A stretch of DNA of 64,000 nucleotides from Litorilinea aerophila (GCF_006569185.2 NZ_VIGC02000007.1:124001-188000), one strand, 5' to 3'. Shown: positions 32,884-45,867, numbered from the stretch's first letter. Numbers and translations are program-made. The notes: generated by a model from the sequence alone, not told the origin.

Positions 32884-32921
32884 TTTCAACCATCTTCAAT
32901 CTTCAGTCTTCAGTCTTCGAC

Positions 32922-34445
32922 TCACTTCGGCCACGCCCAGGGCAGCGTGTTCTGGTAGATCCATGCAGCCGTGTGCAGGGCCTGTAAAAATAATAGAGGC
33001 GCCATCCCCATCCAACGATACCAGGGATCGGGCAGCCGCCGTTGGGCCAGGTGGGCCAGGAGCAGGGCCGTCGGCAGGGCGGCCAGGCTGAAGAGATCCC
33101 AGTCCCGTTGGCCGCCGTAGTCCGGGTTCCAGACCCAGGTGAAGAGCTGGTAACTGACGGTTGCGACCAGGAGAAAGGGCAAGATGCCGTCGGTGGACCC
33201 TACCTTGGGCCGGCGATGTGGGGCAGCCAGGGCCAGCCACGCCAGGGCCGGCATCACCACCGGCGCCACCAGCAACTGTTCGTTGAGCCAGTCCCGCAGG
33301 TGGAGCCAGCTGAACAGGGTATAGTGCTCCCAGCGGGTCTCCGTCTGCCAGAGGGGGACGAACCAGCGGGCGTCGCTGCCCCCCGGCCGGTCGGTGGTCA
33401 GGAGCGCTGCCAGACCGTGCCCGCCCCACTCCATCAACAGCACGGTGCCCGTCGCCACCAAAGCCATGGGGATGGCGACGGCCAGGAAAGTGGTCCACCA
33501 CCCTCTGCCGGCCAGGCGGCCCCGAGTTGTGAAAGTTCCACCAGAAGAAACGTGGGACAGCCCCTTTTGGTTTCCCGATGATGGGTTTCCCGATGGCGGG
33601 CCGTCCATGCAGCGCCAGCCGCAGTAGAGCAGGCTGGGGGCCAACACCACCGTGCTGGGGTGGGTGGCGTTGGTGAGGGCCAGGGCCAGGGAGGCCAGCC
33701 AGAGGGGACTGCGTCCCTCCAGCGTCCGGAGCCCCAGCCACAGGTAGGCCAGGACCCCGGCGGCGGCGAAGCTGTAGTTTTCCACATAGCCGAAGAAGAG
33801 CTGGAGCAGACCCAGGCTGGCCAGCAGGCCGAAGGTCAGCCAACCGGGCGCCAGCCGCCGATCCCGGCTGAGGGCTAGGGCGACGGCCAGGTAGAGGAGG
33901 CCGGCCAGCGGGCTGAGGAGCCGGTACACGGGCACCGCATCGCCGCTGGCCTCGCCGCTGCCGGCGAAGAACCAGTGCCAGACTCGACTGTGGAGGTAGA
34001 CGTCCAGGGGGGCCTGCCACGAGTGGGTCAGGCGCAGGGCCGGATCGGGCCAGGCGATGCTCTTGCTCAGGATGTACGCGTCGCCCCAGCGGGTGTGGGC
34101 AATGGGGAAGAGAACACTGGCCGTCACCAGAGCCAGGCTGATGCCCGCCAGCCACGGAAGCGGGCAGGGAGGCGGGATCCGCCTGGCGCCACGCCATTCC
34201 ATCCACCAGAGCCAACCTGCGAAGATCAGCCAGGCCGTGGCCCCGACGGCCACGGCCAGCCCGGGTGCATAGGTGACCGGCCACAGTCCCCACCAGGCCG
34301 CCTCGGCATCCTGGGGCGAAGGCAGGGGCGTGGGCGTGGGTGGCAGGGTGCGCACGTAGAGGTGGAGCGCCAGTAGCAGCAGCGCCAGGGCATGGAGCCC
34401 GAGCACCAGCCTGCGACAAGAGCCCCCGGGCGATTGGTGATCCAT
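32922..34445 (-). CDS. Polytopic membrane protein of unknown function
   Basis: The 507 residues contain roughly 10-12 hydrophobic segments. The layout recalls GT-C glycosyltransferases or mannosyltransferase-like proteins: a loop [13 protein letters not shown] after the second or third helix, [31 protein letters not shown] (as FGYVENYSF) and [17 protein letters not shown] cannot assign a family. A hydrophilic Gly/Ser/Thr-rich insert around [15 protein letters not shown] interrupts a membrane region and is encoded by repeat-like DNA (33528-33600). Start ATG 34445 lies 5 bp after the S9 peptidase stop; an earlier ATG (34481) would overlap that gene. Same operon as the S9 peptidase. Confidence 0.75.
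   Translation of the reverse strand: MDHQSPGGSCRRLVLGLHALALLLLALHLYVRTLPPTPTPLPSPQDAEAAWWGLWPVTYAPGLAVAVGATAWLIFAGWLWWMEWRGARRIPPPCPLPWLAGISLALVTASVLFPIAHTRWGDAYILSKSIAWPDPALRLTHSWQAPLDVYLHSRVWHWFFAGSGEASGDAVPVYRLLSPLAGLLYLAVALALSRDRRLAPGWLTFGLLASLGLLQLFFGYVENYSFAAAGVLAYLWLGLRTLEGRSPLWLASLALALTNATHPSTVVLAPSLLYCGWRCMDGPPSGNPSSGNQKGLSHVSSGGTFTTRGRLAGRGWWTTFLAVAIPMALVATGTVLLMEWGGHGLAALLTTDRPGGSDARWFVPLWQTETRWEHYTLFSWLHLRDWLNEQLLVAPVVMPALAWLALAAPHRRPKVGSTDGILPFLLVATVSYQLFTWVWNPDYGGQRDWDLFSLAALPTALLLAHLAQRRLPDPWYRWMGMAPLLFLQALHTAAWIYQNTLPWAWPK
33528..33600. repeat. Repeat-like insertion inside the membrane-protein gene
   Basis: This stretch has lower GC than its surroundings and shares GTTCCACCAGAAG (33535-33547) with the MITE core (29906-29918). 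It also contains TTTCCCGATG twice (33570-33597 region). It keeps the reading frame and encodes the hydrophilic insert. Confidence 0.4.
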
Positions 34446-34450
34446 GGGCT

Positions 34451-36421
34451 TCAGGCCGAGGTCAACATCTCGCTGAACCAATCCAGGTTGCGCTGGATGG
34501 CGTCGGCCAGTAGCCGGGGCTCACTGATGGCGTGGCCCTGGCGCGGGTAAATGTACAGGGTCACCGGGACGCCCCGCCGGGCCAGCCCGTTGTAAAACTG
34601 GAGGCCCTGCTCCAGGGGGACCCGCTCGTCCGCGTCGCCGTGTTGGATGATGGCCGGGGTGCGTACCTGGTGGACGTGGAAAATGGGCGAGTGGGCCAGG
34701 TAGAGCTCCCGCTCCTCCCAGAATTCCGCGTCAAAGTAACCTGGCACAAGGCTGGGAATGTCGGACGTACCGTTGAAGCTCACCAGGTTGGTCACCGCCG
34801 CGCCGATGGAGGCAGCCTTGAAGCGGTCCGTCTGGGTGATGGTCCAGCTGGTCATGAAGCCGCCGTAGCTCCAGCCGCAGATGCCCAGCCGCGCCGGATC
34901 GCCGATCCCCATCTCGATCACCCGATCCACGCCCTGCTGGAGATCCCGGTAGTCGCCGCCGCCCCAGTCCCGCCGGTTGGCAAAGCGAAATTCCTGGCCA
35001 TAGCCGCCGCTGCCCCGGGGGTTGCAGCGCAGGACGGCGATGCCCCGTTCGCAGAGGGCCGCTGGCGTGTAGTAGTAGGGCTGGGCGGCAAACTGGCGCT
35101 GGAAGACGCTGGCCGGCCCGCCGTGGACGTGGAGCAGGAGAGGCAGGCGGCCATCCCGCTCCCGGTCGTAGTTGGCCGGCAGGTAGAGGATGCCCTCGAT
35201 CCGGTAGCCGTCCGGCGTGGTCCAGTGGAGCAGCTCCACCTGGGGCAGCGGGCCGTTGTCCGGGAAGGCGGGCGCGGTAGGTTGGGCGACCCGCTGCCAC
35301 CGGCCCTCATGGGCGCCGGCCAATTCAGCCACGTAGACGCTGTTGGGCTCGTGGAAGTCGTCCATCACCAGCGCGGCCAGGCCCGCCTGGTTGATGTGCC
35401 AGGCGGCCACGTGTTTGGATGGGTCCAGGCAGACCTGAGCCGGGCTGCCGTCCACGGGCAGGGCCATGACCTGGGTGTCGATGCCATGTTGGTTGATGGC
35501 GTAGACCGCGCGTCCATCGGGCGCCCAGCCCATGACCAGGGGCATGGCATCGGGCACCGGCGCCAGGGGCCGGGAATCGCTGCCGTCCGCGGCAAAGAGG
35601 TGCACGTGGCTGGCGTAGGGCCAGCTCCCTTGGGGATCGTCGCCCACCGCGCACGCAATCCAGCGGCCGTCGGGGGAGAAGAAGGGCTCGGCCTGCTGGC
35701 TGGCGATGGGGGCCAGGTCCGTGGGCGGGGCGGACCCGTCCGCCGGGACCGTGGCCAGTCGGGTGGCGGGCCAGGTGTCGTAGAGGGGCGCCGGCCGGTG
35801 GGTGAAGGCCAGGGTGTGGCCGTCCGGGTGCCAGCAGAAGTCCAGCACCGTGAAACGGCCCTGGGTTAATTGGCGGGCCGCCGGAAGGCCGACACCGGTG
35901 CCGGCGGCCAATTCCCGGAAGTCGATGACGAAGAGATGCGCGAAATCGTACTCTTCTCGCCAGCGTCGCACGTCTTCCTTGCGCTGGCGGCGGGCCTCCT
36001 GATCGGCGTCCCAGGGGACGGTGAGGAAGGCCAGGCGGGTGCCGTCGGGGCTCCACTTGAAGCGGGTGACCGGGTTGCGTATCTGGTTGGCGGCGCCGGT
36101 GAGAGGCCATGCCTCGCCGCCATCGGCAGCCATGACCCAGAGGCCGGCCTGGCCTGTGTCGGGCACCTTGCGGAGGAAGGCCAGATGGCGGCCATCGGGG
36201 TTCCAACGAGGCTGGCCTGCCCCTTCGCCCACGGTGAGGGGACGCACCTGTCCATCGTCCAGGCTGGCCAGGAAGATCTGGGGCCGGAATTCGCTGGCCG
36301 AGTCGGTCAGGTGGGCTGTGCGCCCGGTGAAGAGCACCCGGCGGCCATCGGGCGAGAGGTCCACATGTTCGATCAGGGGGTAGTGGATCAGGGCCTGGGG
36401 CGTCCAGACGAAATCGGCCAT
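34451..36421 (-). CDS. S9 family serine peptidase (acylaminoacyl-/dipeptidyl-peptidase type)
   Basis: The 656-residue protein has an N-terminal beta-propeller of PD40/WD40-like units ([57 protein letters not shown]) and a C-terminal alpha/beta-hydrolase domain. The nucleophile Ser518 is in [11 protein letters not shown], the acid in [12 protein letters not shown] and the histidine in [19 protein letters not shown] forms the oxyanion region. No signal peptide, so cytoplasmic. These enzymes cut short peptides or N-acyl amino acids. It begins 3 bp after the ABC-2 permease stop and is likely cotranscribed. Confidence 0.95.
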   Translation of the reverse strand: MADFVWTPQALIHYPLIEHVDLSPDGRRVLFTGRTAHLTDSASEFRPQIFLASLDDGQVRPLTVGEGAGQPRWNPDGRHLAFLRKVPDTGQAGLWVMAADGGEAWPLTGAANQIRNPVTRFKWSPDGTRLAFLTVPWDADQEARRQRKEDVRRWREEYDFAHLFVIDFRELAAGTGVGLPAARQLTQGRFTVLDFCWHPDGHTLAFTHRPAPLYDTWPATRLATVPADGSAPPTDLAPIASQQAEPFFSPDGRWIACAVGDDPQGSWPYASHVHLFAADGSDSRPLAPVPDAMPLVMGWAPDGRAVYAINQHGIDTQVMALPVDGSPAQVCLDPSKHVAAWHINQAGLAALVMDDFHEPNSVYVAELAGAHEGRWQRVAQPTAPAFPDNGPLPQVELLHWTTPDGYRIEGILYLPANYDRERDGRLPLLLHVHGGPASVFQRQFAAQPYYYTPAALCERGIAVLRCNPRGSGGYGQEFRFANRRDWGGGDYRDLQQGVDRVIEMGIGDPARLGICGWSYGGFMTSWTITQTDRFKAASIGAAVTNLVSFNGTSDIPSLVPGYFDAEFWEERELYLAHSPIFHVHQVRTPAIIQHGDADERVPLEQGLQFYNGLARRGVPVTLYIYPRQGHAISEPRLLADAIQRNLDWFSEMLTSA

Positions 36422-36424
36422 GGC

Positions 36425-37273
36425 CTACTTCCTTTCCAGGATGGCAGTAAAACTGCGCACGCCGAACCAGTTGCAGAGGGCGGCAAAGGCCAGGAGAACG
36501 GCCACATCCAGGTAGGGGGAGAGGGTGCCATTGGCGAACAGGGTATGGCGCAGGCCGTCCACCGCGTAGGTGGTTGGGTTCAGGTAGGCGAAGATGCGCA
36601 TCCACGCCGGCATAGTGGCCAGGGGGTAGAGCGCGTTGCTGAGAAAGAGGAGGGGCAGGTTCAGCACAAAGAGCAGCATGTGGTAGCCGCCCACCGAGCG
36701 GCTGCGCGCGGCCACGCCATTGCTGAAGCCCACGAAGGCCATGATGTAAAGTAACAAGAAGAGGAGCGCACCGACCAGGTGGGTGGGGCTGCTGACCAGG
36801 TGGGCGCCGAACGCCATGGCCATGGCCAGGATGATGAGGGACTGGAGGAGGGTCTTGACCAGGCCGCTGCCGGTGGCCGCCAGCAAGATGCTGAGGCGGG
36901 GGATGGGGGCCACGAAATATTCCTTGAGCACGCCCTTGATCTTCTCCTCCAGCAGGGTCATGCCGCTGTTGACCGCGCCGCTGAGGGCGGTCAGGGCAAT
37001 GATGCCCGGGGTGATGAAGGCCAGGTAGCTGCTGCTGCCCAGGATGTGGGTGTTGACCACCCGCTCCATGCCCAGCCCGAAGGTGGCCACCCAGAGGAGG
37101 GGCCAGCCCAGGGTGCCGCCGATTTCCATGGAGTTGCTGCGAAATTTGAGCATATGCTTGCTGAAGATGACCCAGGCGCCGCGCCATAGTTCTTGCCACG
37201 CCATGGTCATCTCCCGGGCCGGCCCGGTTGTCCGAAGGGACGGTGCCGGTTGGGCACCAACTGGAGTTTGCAT
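36425..37273 (-). CDS. ABC-2 type transporter permease
   Basis: This 282-residue protein has six hydrophobic segments and the ABC-2 signatures FITPGIIALTALSGAVNSGMTLLEEKIKGVLKEYFVAP (seen as GMTLLEEKIKGVLKEY) and LNPTTYAVDGLRHTLF. Such permeases export drugs, polysaccharides or lipids with a separate ATPase. None is adjacent: the next upstream gene is on the other strand. Start at the ATG at 37273, with GGGAGG at 7 nt; the frame runs open to 37483 but that leader is not homologous-looking. Confidence 0.9.
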   Translation of the reverse strand: MQTPVGAQPAPSLRTTGPAREMTMAWQELWRGAWVIFSKHMLKFRSNSMEIGGTLGWPLLWVATFGLGMERVVNTHILGSSSYLAFITPGIIALTALSGAVNSGMTLLEEKIKGVLKEYFVAPIPRLSILLAATGSGLVKTLLQSLIILAMAMAFGAHLVSSPTHLVGALLFLLLYIMAFVGFSNGVAARSRSVGGYHMLLFVLNLPLLFLSNALYPLATMPAWMRIFAYLNPTTYAVDGLRHTLFANGTLSPYLDVAVLLAFAALCNWFGVRSFTAILERK

Positions 37274-37476
37274 GACTTGCCTCCCTGACATACGGATTGA
37301 GAACAGGTTAAGTGTATCCAATTGGATCGAAAAGGTAAAACCTTCCGGGTGGCCGGGGCCCCAAAAAATGGGGCGCACCCGGTTGCAATCGCAGGCAAGG
37401 TAGTGTAAAGTAGGCGTCAGGACCATCGATTTTGGGGACCGCCCTGTGCTTTCCACCGGTAACAAGCGAGGTAACC

Positions 37477-37818
37477 ATGACACAGAAGACCACCACCCTG
37501 GGTCCGCTGCAATATGGCATTATTCTCCTGACCGTTGCCACGGCCGTCATCCATTTTTCCCTCTTGTTCCCCGACCTGCTTTTCATCCTGAATGGCCTTG
37601 GCTATCTGGCTCTGTTGTTGGCGCTGTATCTGCCCCTGCCGGCCCTGGAACCCTACCGCCATCTGATCCGGTGGACATTGCTGGCCTATACCGCGGTGAC
37701 GGTGGTCCTCTGGATCTTCATCGGCTCCCGGGTGCCCATTGCCTACATCGACAAAGCCATCGAGGTCGCGCTGATCATCTTGCTATGGCTGGAAGGGCAA
37801 CGGGCTGGCGAGCGGTAA
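37477..37818 (+). CDS. Small membrane protein of unknown function (113 residues)
   Basis: The protein has four hydrophobic segments (LQYGIILLTVATAVIHFSLL, LFILNGLGYLALLLALYLPL, a third LIRWTLLAYTAVTVVLWIFI and a fourth AIEVALIILLWL). GAGGT precedes the ATG at 37477; an earlier frame start at 37432 is not used. Its divergent neighbour is the ABC-2 permease. I do not recognise the family. Polytopic composition and good ribosome binding site support a real gene. Confidence 0.75.
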   Translation: MTQKTTTLGPLQYGIILLTVATAVIHFSLLFPDLLFILNGLGYLALLLALYLPLPALEPYRHLIRWTLLAYTAVTVVLWIFIGSRVPIAYIDKAIEVALIILLWLEGQRAGER

Positions 37819-37861
37819 AAGTCGCCGGGATGGAGGAGTGGTTCCAACTGCATGTGAAAAT

Positions 37862-37890
37862 TTGCGCGATTAATAGCCCCACGCTATAAT
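37862..37890 (+). promoter_or_regulatory. Promoter of the ATP synthase operon
   Basis: TTGCGC (37862-37867), a 17-bp spacer and TATAAT (37885-37890), 84 bp upstream of the first small gene of the operon. Confidence 0.65.
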
Positions 37891-37974
37891 CGCCGTACTG
37901 TAGCGCAGGACTGTTCCTGAACACTGTTTCTGAGCGCTGAATCAATATCCATTCAGTCCCATTAAGGGCATTTC

Positions 37975-38280
37975 ATGGCCGAGCAGCAGGCAGGGAGAGC
38001 GGACGTTCAAACCCACCTTCCAGCGGAAACGAGGGGAGCAGTCTCCACGACCGAGCCCTCCATGGACATTGGGCGATTGGTCCGGATCTTTTTTTGGAGT
38101 TTGGTGCTGCCCTTTGCCATTTCCCTGGCCCTCGACCTGGCCCTTGGGATATTGCCGCTGATTACCCTCGCTGCCATCGTCATTGTGATTCCCATTGCCA
38201 GTGTGACGGTGGGCCGCGCTGTTTTATCGGAGTTTAACAAAATCGTTCAGGTGGTGGCTCCAGACGCGCACGAATTTTGA
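37975..38280 (+). CDS. AtpZ/AtpI-like small membrane protein
   Basis: This 101-residue protein has a hydrophilic N-terminal 30 residues and two hydrophobic helices (IFFWSLVLPFAISLALDLAL and LPLITLAAIVIVIPIASVTV). Two-helix AtpZ or four-helix AtpI proteins commonly precede atpB and help assemble the c-ring or carry Mg2+/Ca2+. The position directly before atpB and the helix-hairpin with LDLALGILP between helices fit AtpZ. Sequence similarity by eye is weak, so the assignment rests mainly on context. Confidence 0.65.
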   Translation: MAEQQAGRADVQTHLPAETRGAVSTTEPSMDIGRLVRIFFWSLVLPFAISLALDLALGILPLITLAAIVIVIPIASVTVGRAVLSEFNKIVQVVAPDAHEF

Positions 38281-38437
38281 CTCTTGATCTTCGATAACGA
38301 AGATACGAATTTGATGCAAATTTAAGCCAGAATAAATAGCGAATCTTCCAGAAACACCAGAAACAAACGAACCGAAACCTAACAACGCCTGCAGCAGCCA
38401 ACCCTGTGCTGCCTGCCGACCGGAGGGGAAAACCAGC

Positions 38438-39457
38438 ATGGAGTCTGTGCAGAACTTTCTGAAGAATCTCTACGCCAAGACGGAAGCCTACGTCAAGGAG
38501 AATCCCCGTCAGTCTGCCATTATCGCGGGATCGGTCCTGTTGCTGATCATCAGTTTTCTGATCCCGGTCGATCCGCCCCACGTCTCCCTGAGTGGTGAGC
38601 CCATCTTCTCCACGGGCCCCAAGTGGTTGACCAATTCCATGTTGACGACCCTGATCGTCGACGTCATCATTATCATCATGGCGGTGGCTGCCACGGCCCG
38701 CATGAAGTTGATCCCCAGCGGCTGGCAGAACGTCATGGAAGCCATCCTGGAGTATTTGTATAATCTCTGTGAGAGTGTGGCGGGGAAGGATGCCCGCAAG
38801 TATTTCCCCTGGGTGGTGACCATCTTCCTGTTGGTGATCATCAGCAACTGGTCGGGGTTGATCCCGGGGGTCGGCAGCATTGGTTTCTATCATGGCGCTG
38901 GGGAGGCCGAGGGGCATGCCCTGGCTGCCAGCCGGCAGCTGGCCATGGCCGATGGGAACCTGGTGTTGGTGGAGGCTGCGGCTGCCCTGCCGGCCCCGGC
39001 GGGTGCCGAGGAGGAGGGCCACGCCAAGTTTGTTCCCCTGTTCCGGGCGCCCAGCGCCGATCTGAACATGACCTTTGGGCTGGCCATCGTCACCATGGTG
39101 ATGGTGCAGGTGTTCGGCGTGCAGGCCCTGGGTTCCAGCTACTTCCACAAGTTCTTCAACACCAGCGGCGAAGGGTTCATGCGCTACATCAACGGGTTTG
39201 TGGGCATTCTTGAGCTCATCAGTGAGTTCTCCCGGGTGATAGCGTTTGGCTTTCGTCTTTTTGGCAATATCTTCGCCGGTGAAATCGTCCTGGCGACCAT
39301 GGCCTTCCTGATCGCCTTCCTGCTCCCCATCCCCTTCTACATGCTGGAAATCTTCGTGGGCTTCGTGCAGGCGTTGGTCTTTATGATGCTGGCGCTGGTC
39401 TTCTTCAGCATGGCGACCATCAGCCACAGCCACGACCACGAACATCACGAGCACTGA
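38438..39457 (+). CDS. atpB: ATP synthase F0 subunit a
   Basis: Subunit a forms the proton half-channels of F0. The 339 residues include the essential arginine in [19 protein letters not shown] and the final helices [18 protein letters not shown]. An extra periplasmic/loop stretch of about 60 residues (roughly 150-205) is rich in His, Ala and Glu; such insertions occur in Chloroflexota. The C-terminus is His-rich ([10 protein letters not shown]), a possible metal-binding tail. First core gene of the atp operon. Confidence 0.97.
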   Translation: MESVQNFLKNLYAKTEAYVKENPRQSAIIAGSVLLLIISFLIPVDPPHVSLSGEPIFSTGPKWLTNSMLTTLIVDVIIIIMAVAATARMKLIPSGWQNVMEAILEYLYNLCESVAGKDARKYFPWVVTIFLLVIISNWSGLIPGVGSIGFYHGAGEAEGHALAASRQLAMADGNLVLVEAAAALPAPAGAEEEGHAKFVPLFRAPSADLNMTFGLAIVTMVMVQVFGVQALGSSYFHKFFNTSGEGFMRYINGFVGILELISEFSRVIAFGFRLFGNIFAGEIVLATMAFLIAFLLPIPFYMLEIFVGFVQALVFMMLALVFFSMATISHSHDHEHHEH

Positions 39458-39531
39458 TCTGGCCCAGGCAGCGCCATGCCCGGTCTGCCCGCCAGGAAAG
39501 TTCGATTGTGCCTGTTAACCCGTTAGCTTAA

Positions 39532-39819
<288 letters not shown>

Positions 39820-39929
39820 ACAGATCGGAAGGATTCACACGGCCGTGCCTGACGGCAGCCCTTGCGGCCCCCCCCTGGGGCACGGCCATACGGACTACGT
39901 AGGTTACGTCAGTCATAAGGAGGCTAACC

Positions 39930-40433
39930 TTGGATCAACTTGGAATCAGTCCCGGCCTTCTGGTCTCGCAGATTGTGAACTTTATCCTGTTGATGGTTAT
40001 CTTGCGCGTGACCCTCTACCAGCCGGTCCTCCGCATGCTCGACCAGCGCAAGGAGCGCATCGCCCAGAGCATGAAGGACGCCGAGCGGGTCTCCGCCGCG
40101 GCCCAAGAGGCCGAGCAGGAAAAAGCCCGGGTGCTGGAGGAAGCCCGCCGGGAAGCCCAGGAAATTCGGGCCCAGGCCACTCGGGACGCGGAGCGCATCG
40201 CCCAGGACATTCGGGCCCGGGCCGAACAGGAAGCCACAGAAATCCGCATGAAGGCCCAGCAGGAAGCCCGCCAGCAGGTGGAGGCCGCCCTGGCCGATGC
40301 CAACAAGCAGATTGCTGACCTCGCCATCCTGGCCACGGAGCAGCTCCTGGGCCGGGAGTTGGCCAACAAGGACGAGCAGGCACGTTTTGTGGCTGAGTTC
40401 CTGGCTCAGCAAAGTGGGAGCGGAGCTTCATGA
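39930..40433 (+). CDS. atpF: ATP synthase F0 subunit b
   Basis: Subunit b is the peripheral stator. The 167 residues have one N-terminal membrane helix ([18 protein letters not shown]) and a long Ala/Glu/Arg-rich coiled coil. The start is TTG at 39930, supported by AAGGAGG at 39917-39923 and no ATG nearby. The stop overlaps the atpH start (ATGA). Confidence 0.96.
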   Translation: MDQLGISPGLLVSQIVNFILLMVILRVTLYQPVLRMLDQRKERIAQSMKDAERVSAAAQEAEQEKARVLEEARREAQEIRAQATRDAERIAQDIRARAEQEATEIRMKAQQEARQQVEAALADANKQIADLAILATEQLLGRELANKDEQARFVAEFLAQQSGSGAS

Positions 40434-40963
40434 GCGACAAGCGTGAGCGGGCCCACCGTTATGCCCAGGCCATGTACCTGGCCCTGCTGGAACGTTGGCA
40501 AAGCGCCCTGGATGAAGTGAGCGCTTTGCTGCGCAAAGACAAGAAGCTCGCCGCGCTGCTGATGGACAGCAGCAAGGACCTGGACGAACGCATCAACGCG
40601 CTGACGGCGGCCCTCCCTGCCGAAACCCCAACGGAGGTGGTCAACCTGCTGAAGTTGCTGGTGCAGGAGGGAGATCTGGGCCTGTTGGAGGCCATCAGCG
40701 AGGCCCTGGCCCAGGTGGCCAGCGGCCAGCGGACCCCCACCGTGGCCGAGATCACCAGCGCCGTCGAGCTGTCGGACCAGGACAAGGAAGCGCTGCAGAA
40801 CAAGCTGAAACAACAGTATGGCGATGATCTGATCTTCGAGTTCCACGTAGATCCATCCTTGATGGGTGGTCTGCGGGTCCGGGTGGGCGACCGCCTGATC
40901 GATACCTCCATCGCCAGCCGGCTGGCTGCCCTGCGCGAATCCTTGACCGCTGTCGTCCGTTAA
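40430..40963 (+). CDS. atpH: ATP synthase F1 subunit delta
   Basis: Subunit delta connects the b stalk to the top of F1. The 177 residues start [17 protein letters not shown] and end with the conserved [29 protein letters not shown] region ([17 protein letters not shown]). Translationally coupled to atpF by a 4-bp overlap. Confidence 0.95.
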   Translation: MSDKRERAHRYAQAMYLALLERWQSALDEVSALLRKDKKLAALLMDSSKDLDERINALTAALPAETPTEVVNLLKLLVQEGDLGLLEAISEALAQVASGQRTPTVAEITSAVELSDQDKEALQNKLKQQYGDDLIFEFHVDPSLMGGLRVRVGDRLIDTSIASRLAALRESLTAVVR

Positions 40964-41131
40964 CCGACCGTCCGCACCTCGACGTGCGCCCATGGATGTG
41001 GCACCTCGACCTGTGGTAGCAGCCGAGAGTGGGCAGCGGCGCCGGCTGAGCCCATGGGGCGCGCAAGGCGTATTTGTTGCCGATGTTGCCAGGGGGACGA
41101 CGGATAGCTGCTGTATCAGGAGGATAAAACA

Positions 41132-42649
41132 ATGGCTGTGCAAACGAATGATATCACAGCATTGCTGAAGCAACAGATACTTAACTTCAAGCCGGCGCCC
41201 AGCCAGGTGGACGTGGGCGAGGTCATCGAAGTCGGTGACGGCATCGCCCTGGTTTCGGGCCTGCGTGGAGCCATGGCCAGTGAGCTCCTGGAGTTCACCA
41301 AGAACGGCACCCTGGGCATCGCCCTCAACCTGGATGAGGACAGCGTGGGCGTCATCATCATGGGCGACTACCAGGACATCGAAGAAGGGGACCTGGTGCG
41401 GAGCACCGGGCGCATCGCCTCGGTGCCCGTGGGCGACGCCCTGATCGGCCGGGTGGTCAACGCGGTGGGCCAGCCCATCGACGGCAAAGGCCCCATCGAA
41501 ACGGACAAGTACCGCAACGTGGAGCGCATTGCCCCCGGTGTCATCAAGCGCCAGCCGGTGAACGAGCCGGTCCAGACGGGCATCACCGCCATCGATGCCC
41601 TCATCCCCATCGGCCGGGGCCAGCGGGAGCTGATCATCGGCGACCGCCAGACTGGTAAGACGGCCATTGCCATCGACACCATCATCAACCAAAAGGGCAA
41701 AGACCTCATCTGCATCTACGTCGCCATCGGCCAGAAGCAGTCCAGCGTGGCCCAGGTGGTGGCAACCCTGGAGAAATACGGCGCCATGGAGCACACGGTG
41801 GTGGTCAACGCCTCCGCCGCCGACCCGGCCGCGCTCCAATACCTGGCCCCCTACGCCGGCTGCGCCATCGGCGAAGAGTTCATGGAACAGGGGCGGGACG
41901 CGCTCATCGTCTACGATGACCTTTCCAAGCACGCCCAGGCCTACCGCCAGGTGTCCCTGCTGCTGCGCCGTCCGCCCGGCCGCGAGGCCTATCCCGGCGA
42001 CGTCTTCTACCTGCACAGCCGCCTCCTGGAGCGGGCCGCCCGTCTGGCCGATGAGTACGGCGGTGGCAGCCTGACCGCACTGCCGGTCATCGAAACCCAG
42101 GCCGGTGACGTCTCGGCCTACATTCCCACCAACGTGATTTCCATCACCGACGGCCAGATCTTCCTGGAGAGCGACCTCTTCTACGCCGGTATTCGCCCGG
42201 CGCTGAACGTGGGTATTTCCGTGAGCCGGGTGGGTGGTGCTGCCCAGACGCGAGCCATGAAGAAGGTGGCGGGCCGCCTCAAGTCCGAGCTCAGCCAGTT
42301 CCGGGAATTGGCCGCCTTCGCCCAGTTCGGCAGTGACCTGGACCCGGTCACCCAGCGGCAGTTGGATCGGGGGCGTCGCATGCAGGAGATGCTCAAGCAG
42401 CCCCAGTACAAGCCGGTGCCCCTGGACAAGCAGGTCATCAGCATCTGGGCGGTGGCCAATGGCTTCCTGGACAAGGTCCCTGTGGATCTGGTCAAGACCT
42501 GGGAGGCCGACATGCACGCCTACATCGACGCCAATCACCCGGAGATCGGCCAGACCATCATGCGCACCAAGGATCTGCCCGACGAGACGGTGGAGGCGTT
42601 GCGGCTGGCCCTGCAGGACTTCAACAACACGTGGAGTGCCCCTGAATAA
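41132..42649 (+). CDS. atpA: ATP synthase F1 subunit alpha
   Basis: The 505-residue regulatory subunit carries Walker A GDRQTGKT (170-177), [24 protein letters not shown] and the arginine finger region [23 protein letters not shown] lies 8 nt before the ATG. A 168-bp untranslated gap precedes it, longer than elsewhere in the operon. Confidence 0.98.
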   Translation: MAVQTNDITALLKQQILNFKPAPSQVDVGEVIEVGDGIALVSGLRGAMASELLEFTKNGTLGIALNLDEDSVGVIIMGDYQDIEEGDLVRSTGRIASVPVGDALIGRVVNAVGQPIDGKGPIETDKYRNVERIAPGVIKRQPVNEPVQTGITAIDALIPIGRGQRELIIGDRQTGKTAIAIDTIINQKGKDLICIYVAIGQKQSSVAQVVATLEKYGAMEHTVVVNASAADPAALQYLAPYAGCAIGEEFMEQGRDALIVYDDLSKHAQAYRQVSLLLRRPPGREAYPGDVFYLHSRLLERAARLADEYGGGSLTALPVIETQAGDVSAYIPTNVISITDGQIFLESDLFYAGIRPALNVGISVSRVGGAAQTRAMKKVAGRLKSELSQFRELAAFAQFGSDLDPVTQRQLDRGRRMQEMLKQPQYKPVPLDKQVISIWAVANGFLDKVPVDLVKTWEADMHAYIDANHPEIGQTIMRTKDLPDETVEALRLALQDFNNTWSAPE

Positions 42650-42767
42650 TCTGTCGGCGTGGCGGTCTGCATGCCAGGCCGCCACCCGCTCCAATCTGCG
42701 GCGTCGACGGGGCGTCTCAACGTCTCTTTCGGAAGTCGCCGTTCCGATGTGGTAAGGAGATAGCACC

Positions 42768-43640
42768 TTGGCCAGTACACGTGAAATCCGCCGCCGCATA
42801 CGGTCGGTCAAGAATATTGCGCAGGTCACCAAAGCGATGGAGGCAGTTTCTGCTGCCAAGATGCGCAAAGCACAATCGCAGGTGCTTGCCACGCGGCCCT
42901 ATGCCCAACAGGCGCGGGAAGTTCTCTCCTACATCGCGCGCCTGCCCAACATCGAAAACGAACTGAACCCGCTGATCCAGTCGCGGCCGGTCAAGCGGAC
43001 CGGCATCCTGCTCATCACGGCCGATCGGGGGTTGGCTGGCGGGTTCAACGCCAACGTCATCCGCCGGGCGGCCGCCTTCATGCGCGAACGGCGTCGGGCC
43101 GGGGTCGAGGTGGAAGTGGTGACGGTCGGACGCAAGGGGCGAGATTGGCTCCTGCGCTACGACCCGGTGGTCCGGGCAGAGTTCACCGGCATGCCCGACA
43201 GCCCCACCTCCTACGACATTGGCCCCATTGCCCGGGTGCTGATCGACGACTTTACCCAGGGGCACTTTGACGAGGTGGTGATGGTCTACACCGACTTCGT
43301 GAACACCCTGCGCCAGGAACCTGTCGTCCAGAAGCTGTTGCCCATTGAGCCGGCTGAACCCTCGGTGACCATGGCGCCCGAATACATCTTCGAGCCGTCG
43401 CCCGAGGCCGTCCTCAGCCGAGTTCTCTATGGATTTACCGAGGTCCAGATCCTGCAGGCCCTCTACGAATCGATCGCCAGCGAGCACTCGGCCCGCATGG
43501 TCGCCATGCGCAACGCCACCGACGCGGCCAACGAGCTCATCGACACCCTGACCCTCACCTACAACAAGGCGCGTCAGGAAGGCATCACCAGCGAGTTGAT
43601 GGACATCATCGGCGGTGCCGTGGCTCTGGAAAGAGCCTGA
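42768..43640 (+). CDS. atpG: ATP synthase F1 subunit gamma
   Basis: Gamma is the rotating central shaft. The 290 residues begin [35 protein letters not shown] (motif [20 protein letters not shown]) and contain [17 protein letters not shown] and the C-terminal [17 protein letters not shown]. Start is TTG at 42768 after AAGGAGA. Confidence 0.97.
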   Translation: MASTREIRRRIRSVKNIAQVTKAMEAVSAAKMRKAQSQVLATRPYAQQAREVLSYIARLPNIENELNPLIQSRPVKRTGILLITADRGLAGGFNANVIRRAAAFMRERRRAGVEVEVVTVGRKGRDWLLRYDPVVRAEFTGMPDSPTSYDIGPIARVLIDDFTQGHFDEVVMVYTDFVNTLRQEPVVQKLLPIEPAEPSVTMAPEYIFEPSPEAVLSRVLYGFTEVQILQALYESIASEHSARMVAMRNATDAANELIDTLTLTYNKARQEGITSELMDIIGGAVALERA

Positions 43641-43673
43641 GCCTTTGAAACGGCGCAGGCGATTCGAAAATAG

Positions 43674-45143
<1,470 letters not shown>

Positions 45144-45148
45144 GGCTC

Positions 45149-45592
45149 ATGGGCATTCAGGTGGAGATCGTCACGCCCGAACGCAGGCTCGTCTCCGGCG
45201 AGTTCGACCTGGTGACGCTCCCCGGCGTCGATGGCCAGATGGGCATCATGCGGGGGCACGCGCCCCTGTTGTCCACCCTGGACATCGGTGAAATCATCCT
45301 CCACGCCGGCAGCGATACCCAGTACATTGCCGTCAGCGGCGGCGTGGTGGAAGTGCGCCCCGACAAGGTGACGGTCCTGGCCGATACGGCCGAACGGGCC
45401 GAGGAGATCGACGTGGAGCGGGCCCAGGCCGCCCTGGAGCGGGCCCGCCAGTCCCTGGCCGAGAATCCTCCGCCCCAGCGGCGGGTGGTCATGGAGGCGG
45501 CCCTCCGGCGCAGCAGCCTGCGCCTTAAGGTGGCCTCCCGGCGACGCATGCGACAGCGGCAGGCTCCCACCTTTGAGGAGAGCGAAGCGTAA
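45149..45592 (+). CDS. atpC: ATP synthase F1 subunit epsilon
   Basis: The 147-residue subunit has an N-terminal beta-sandwich ([38 protein letters not shown], seen as [18 protein letters not shown]) and a C-terminal helical part rich in Arg/Glu that could inhibit ATP hydrolysis. It starts 5 bp after atpD and is the last gene of the operon. Confidence 0.96.
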   Translation: MGIQVEIVTPERRLVSGEFDLVTLPGVDGQMGIMRGHAPLLSTLDIGEIILHAGSDTQYIAVSGGVVEVRPDKVTVLADTAERAEEIDVERAQAALERARQSLAENPPPQRRVVMEAALRRSSLRLKVASRRRMRQRQAPTFEESEA

Positions 45593-45831
45593 ATCCCGGC
45601 AGGTTTCCATCGGCGGTGGCATCGCCGAAGTGCTGCCGAGATATCGATGCGTGATTGGCGCCGGCGAGCATCGTCGCCAACATCCGGGCCGCTGCTTGTC
45701 GGGAGATTGACCAGGGTATCAGCTTGATGAGATCAGGCCGGGTTCCTGTAGGGGCCCGGCCTGCTGTTGTCGAGCTGAAATGTCGAGCTGAAATGTCGTG
45801 GGGCATGCCTGTTCCCCTGGCCGCGTCTGAT
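45593..45831. other. 3' region of the atp operon
   Basis: A nested stem pairs CGGCAG with CTGCCG (around 45600-45639) with inner TCGGCG/CGCCGA. A second hairpin pairs CAGGCCGGG (45734-45742) with CCCGGCCTG (45755-45763); no long T-tract follows either. TGTCGAGCTGAAA is repeated directly at 45768-45793, with a third partial copy. No gene seen. Confidence 0.5.
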
Positions 45832-45861
45832 TTGAGGCTCTGGAAACGATCCTGCTATAAT
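45832..45861 (+). promoter_or_regulatory. Promoter upstream of the mreB leader RNA
   Basis: TTGAGG (45832-45837), an 18-bp spacer and a perfect TATAAT (45856-45861). The predicted start of transcription is near 45868. Confidence 0.7.
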
Positions 45862-45867
45862 TGTTGC

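Noticed and set aside
40406-42892. 828-codon open frame on the minus strand across atpH-atpA
   Set aside because: It is antisense to conserved ATP synthase genes and arises from GC-rich codon bias; no recognisable domain.
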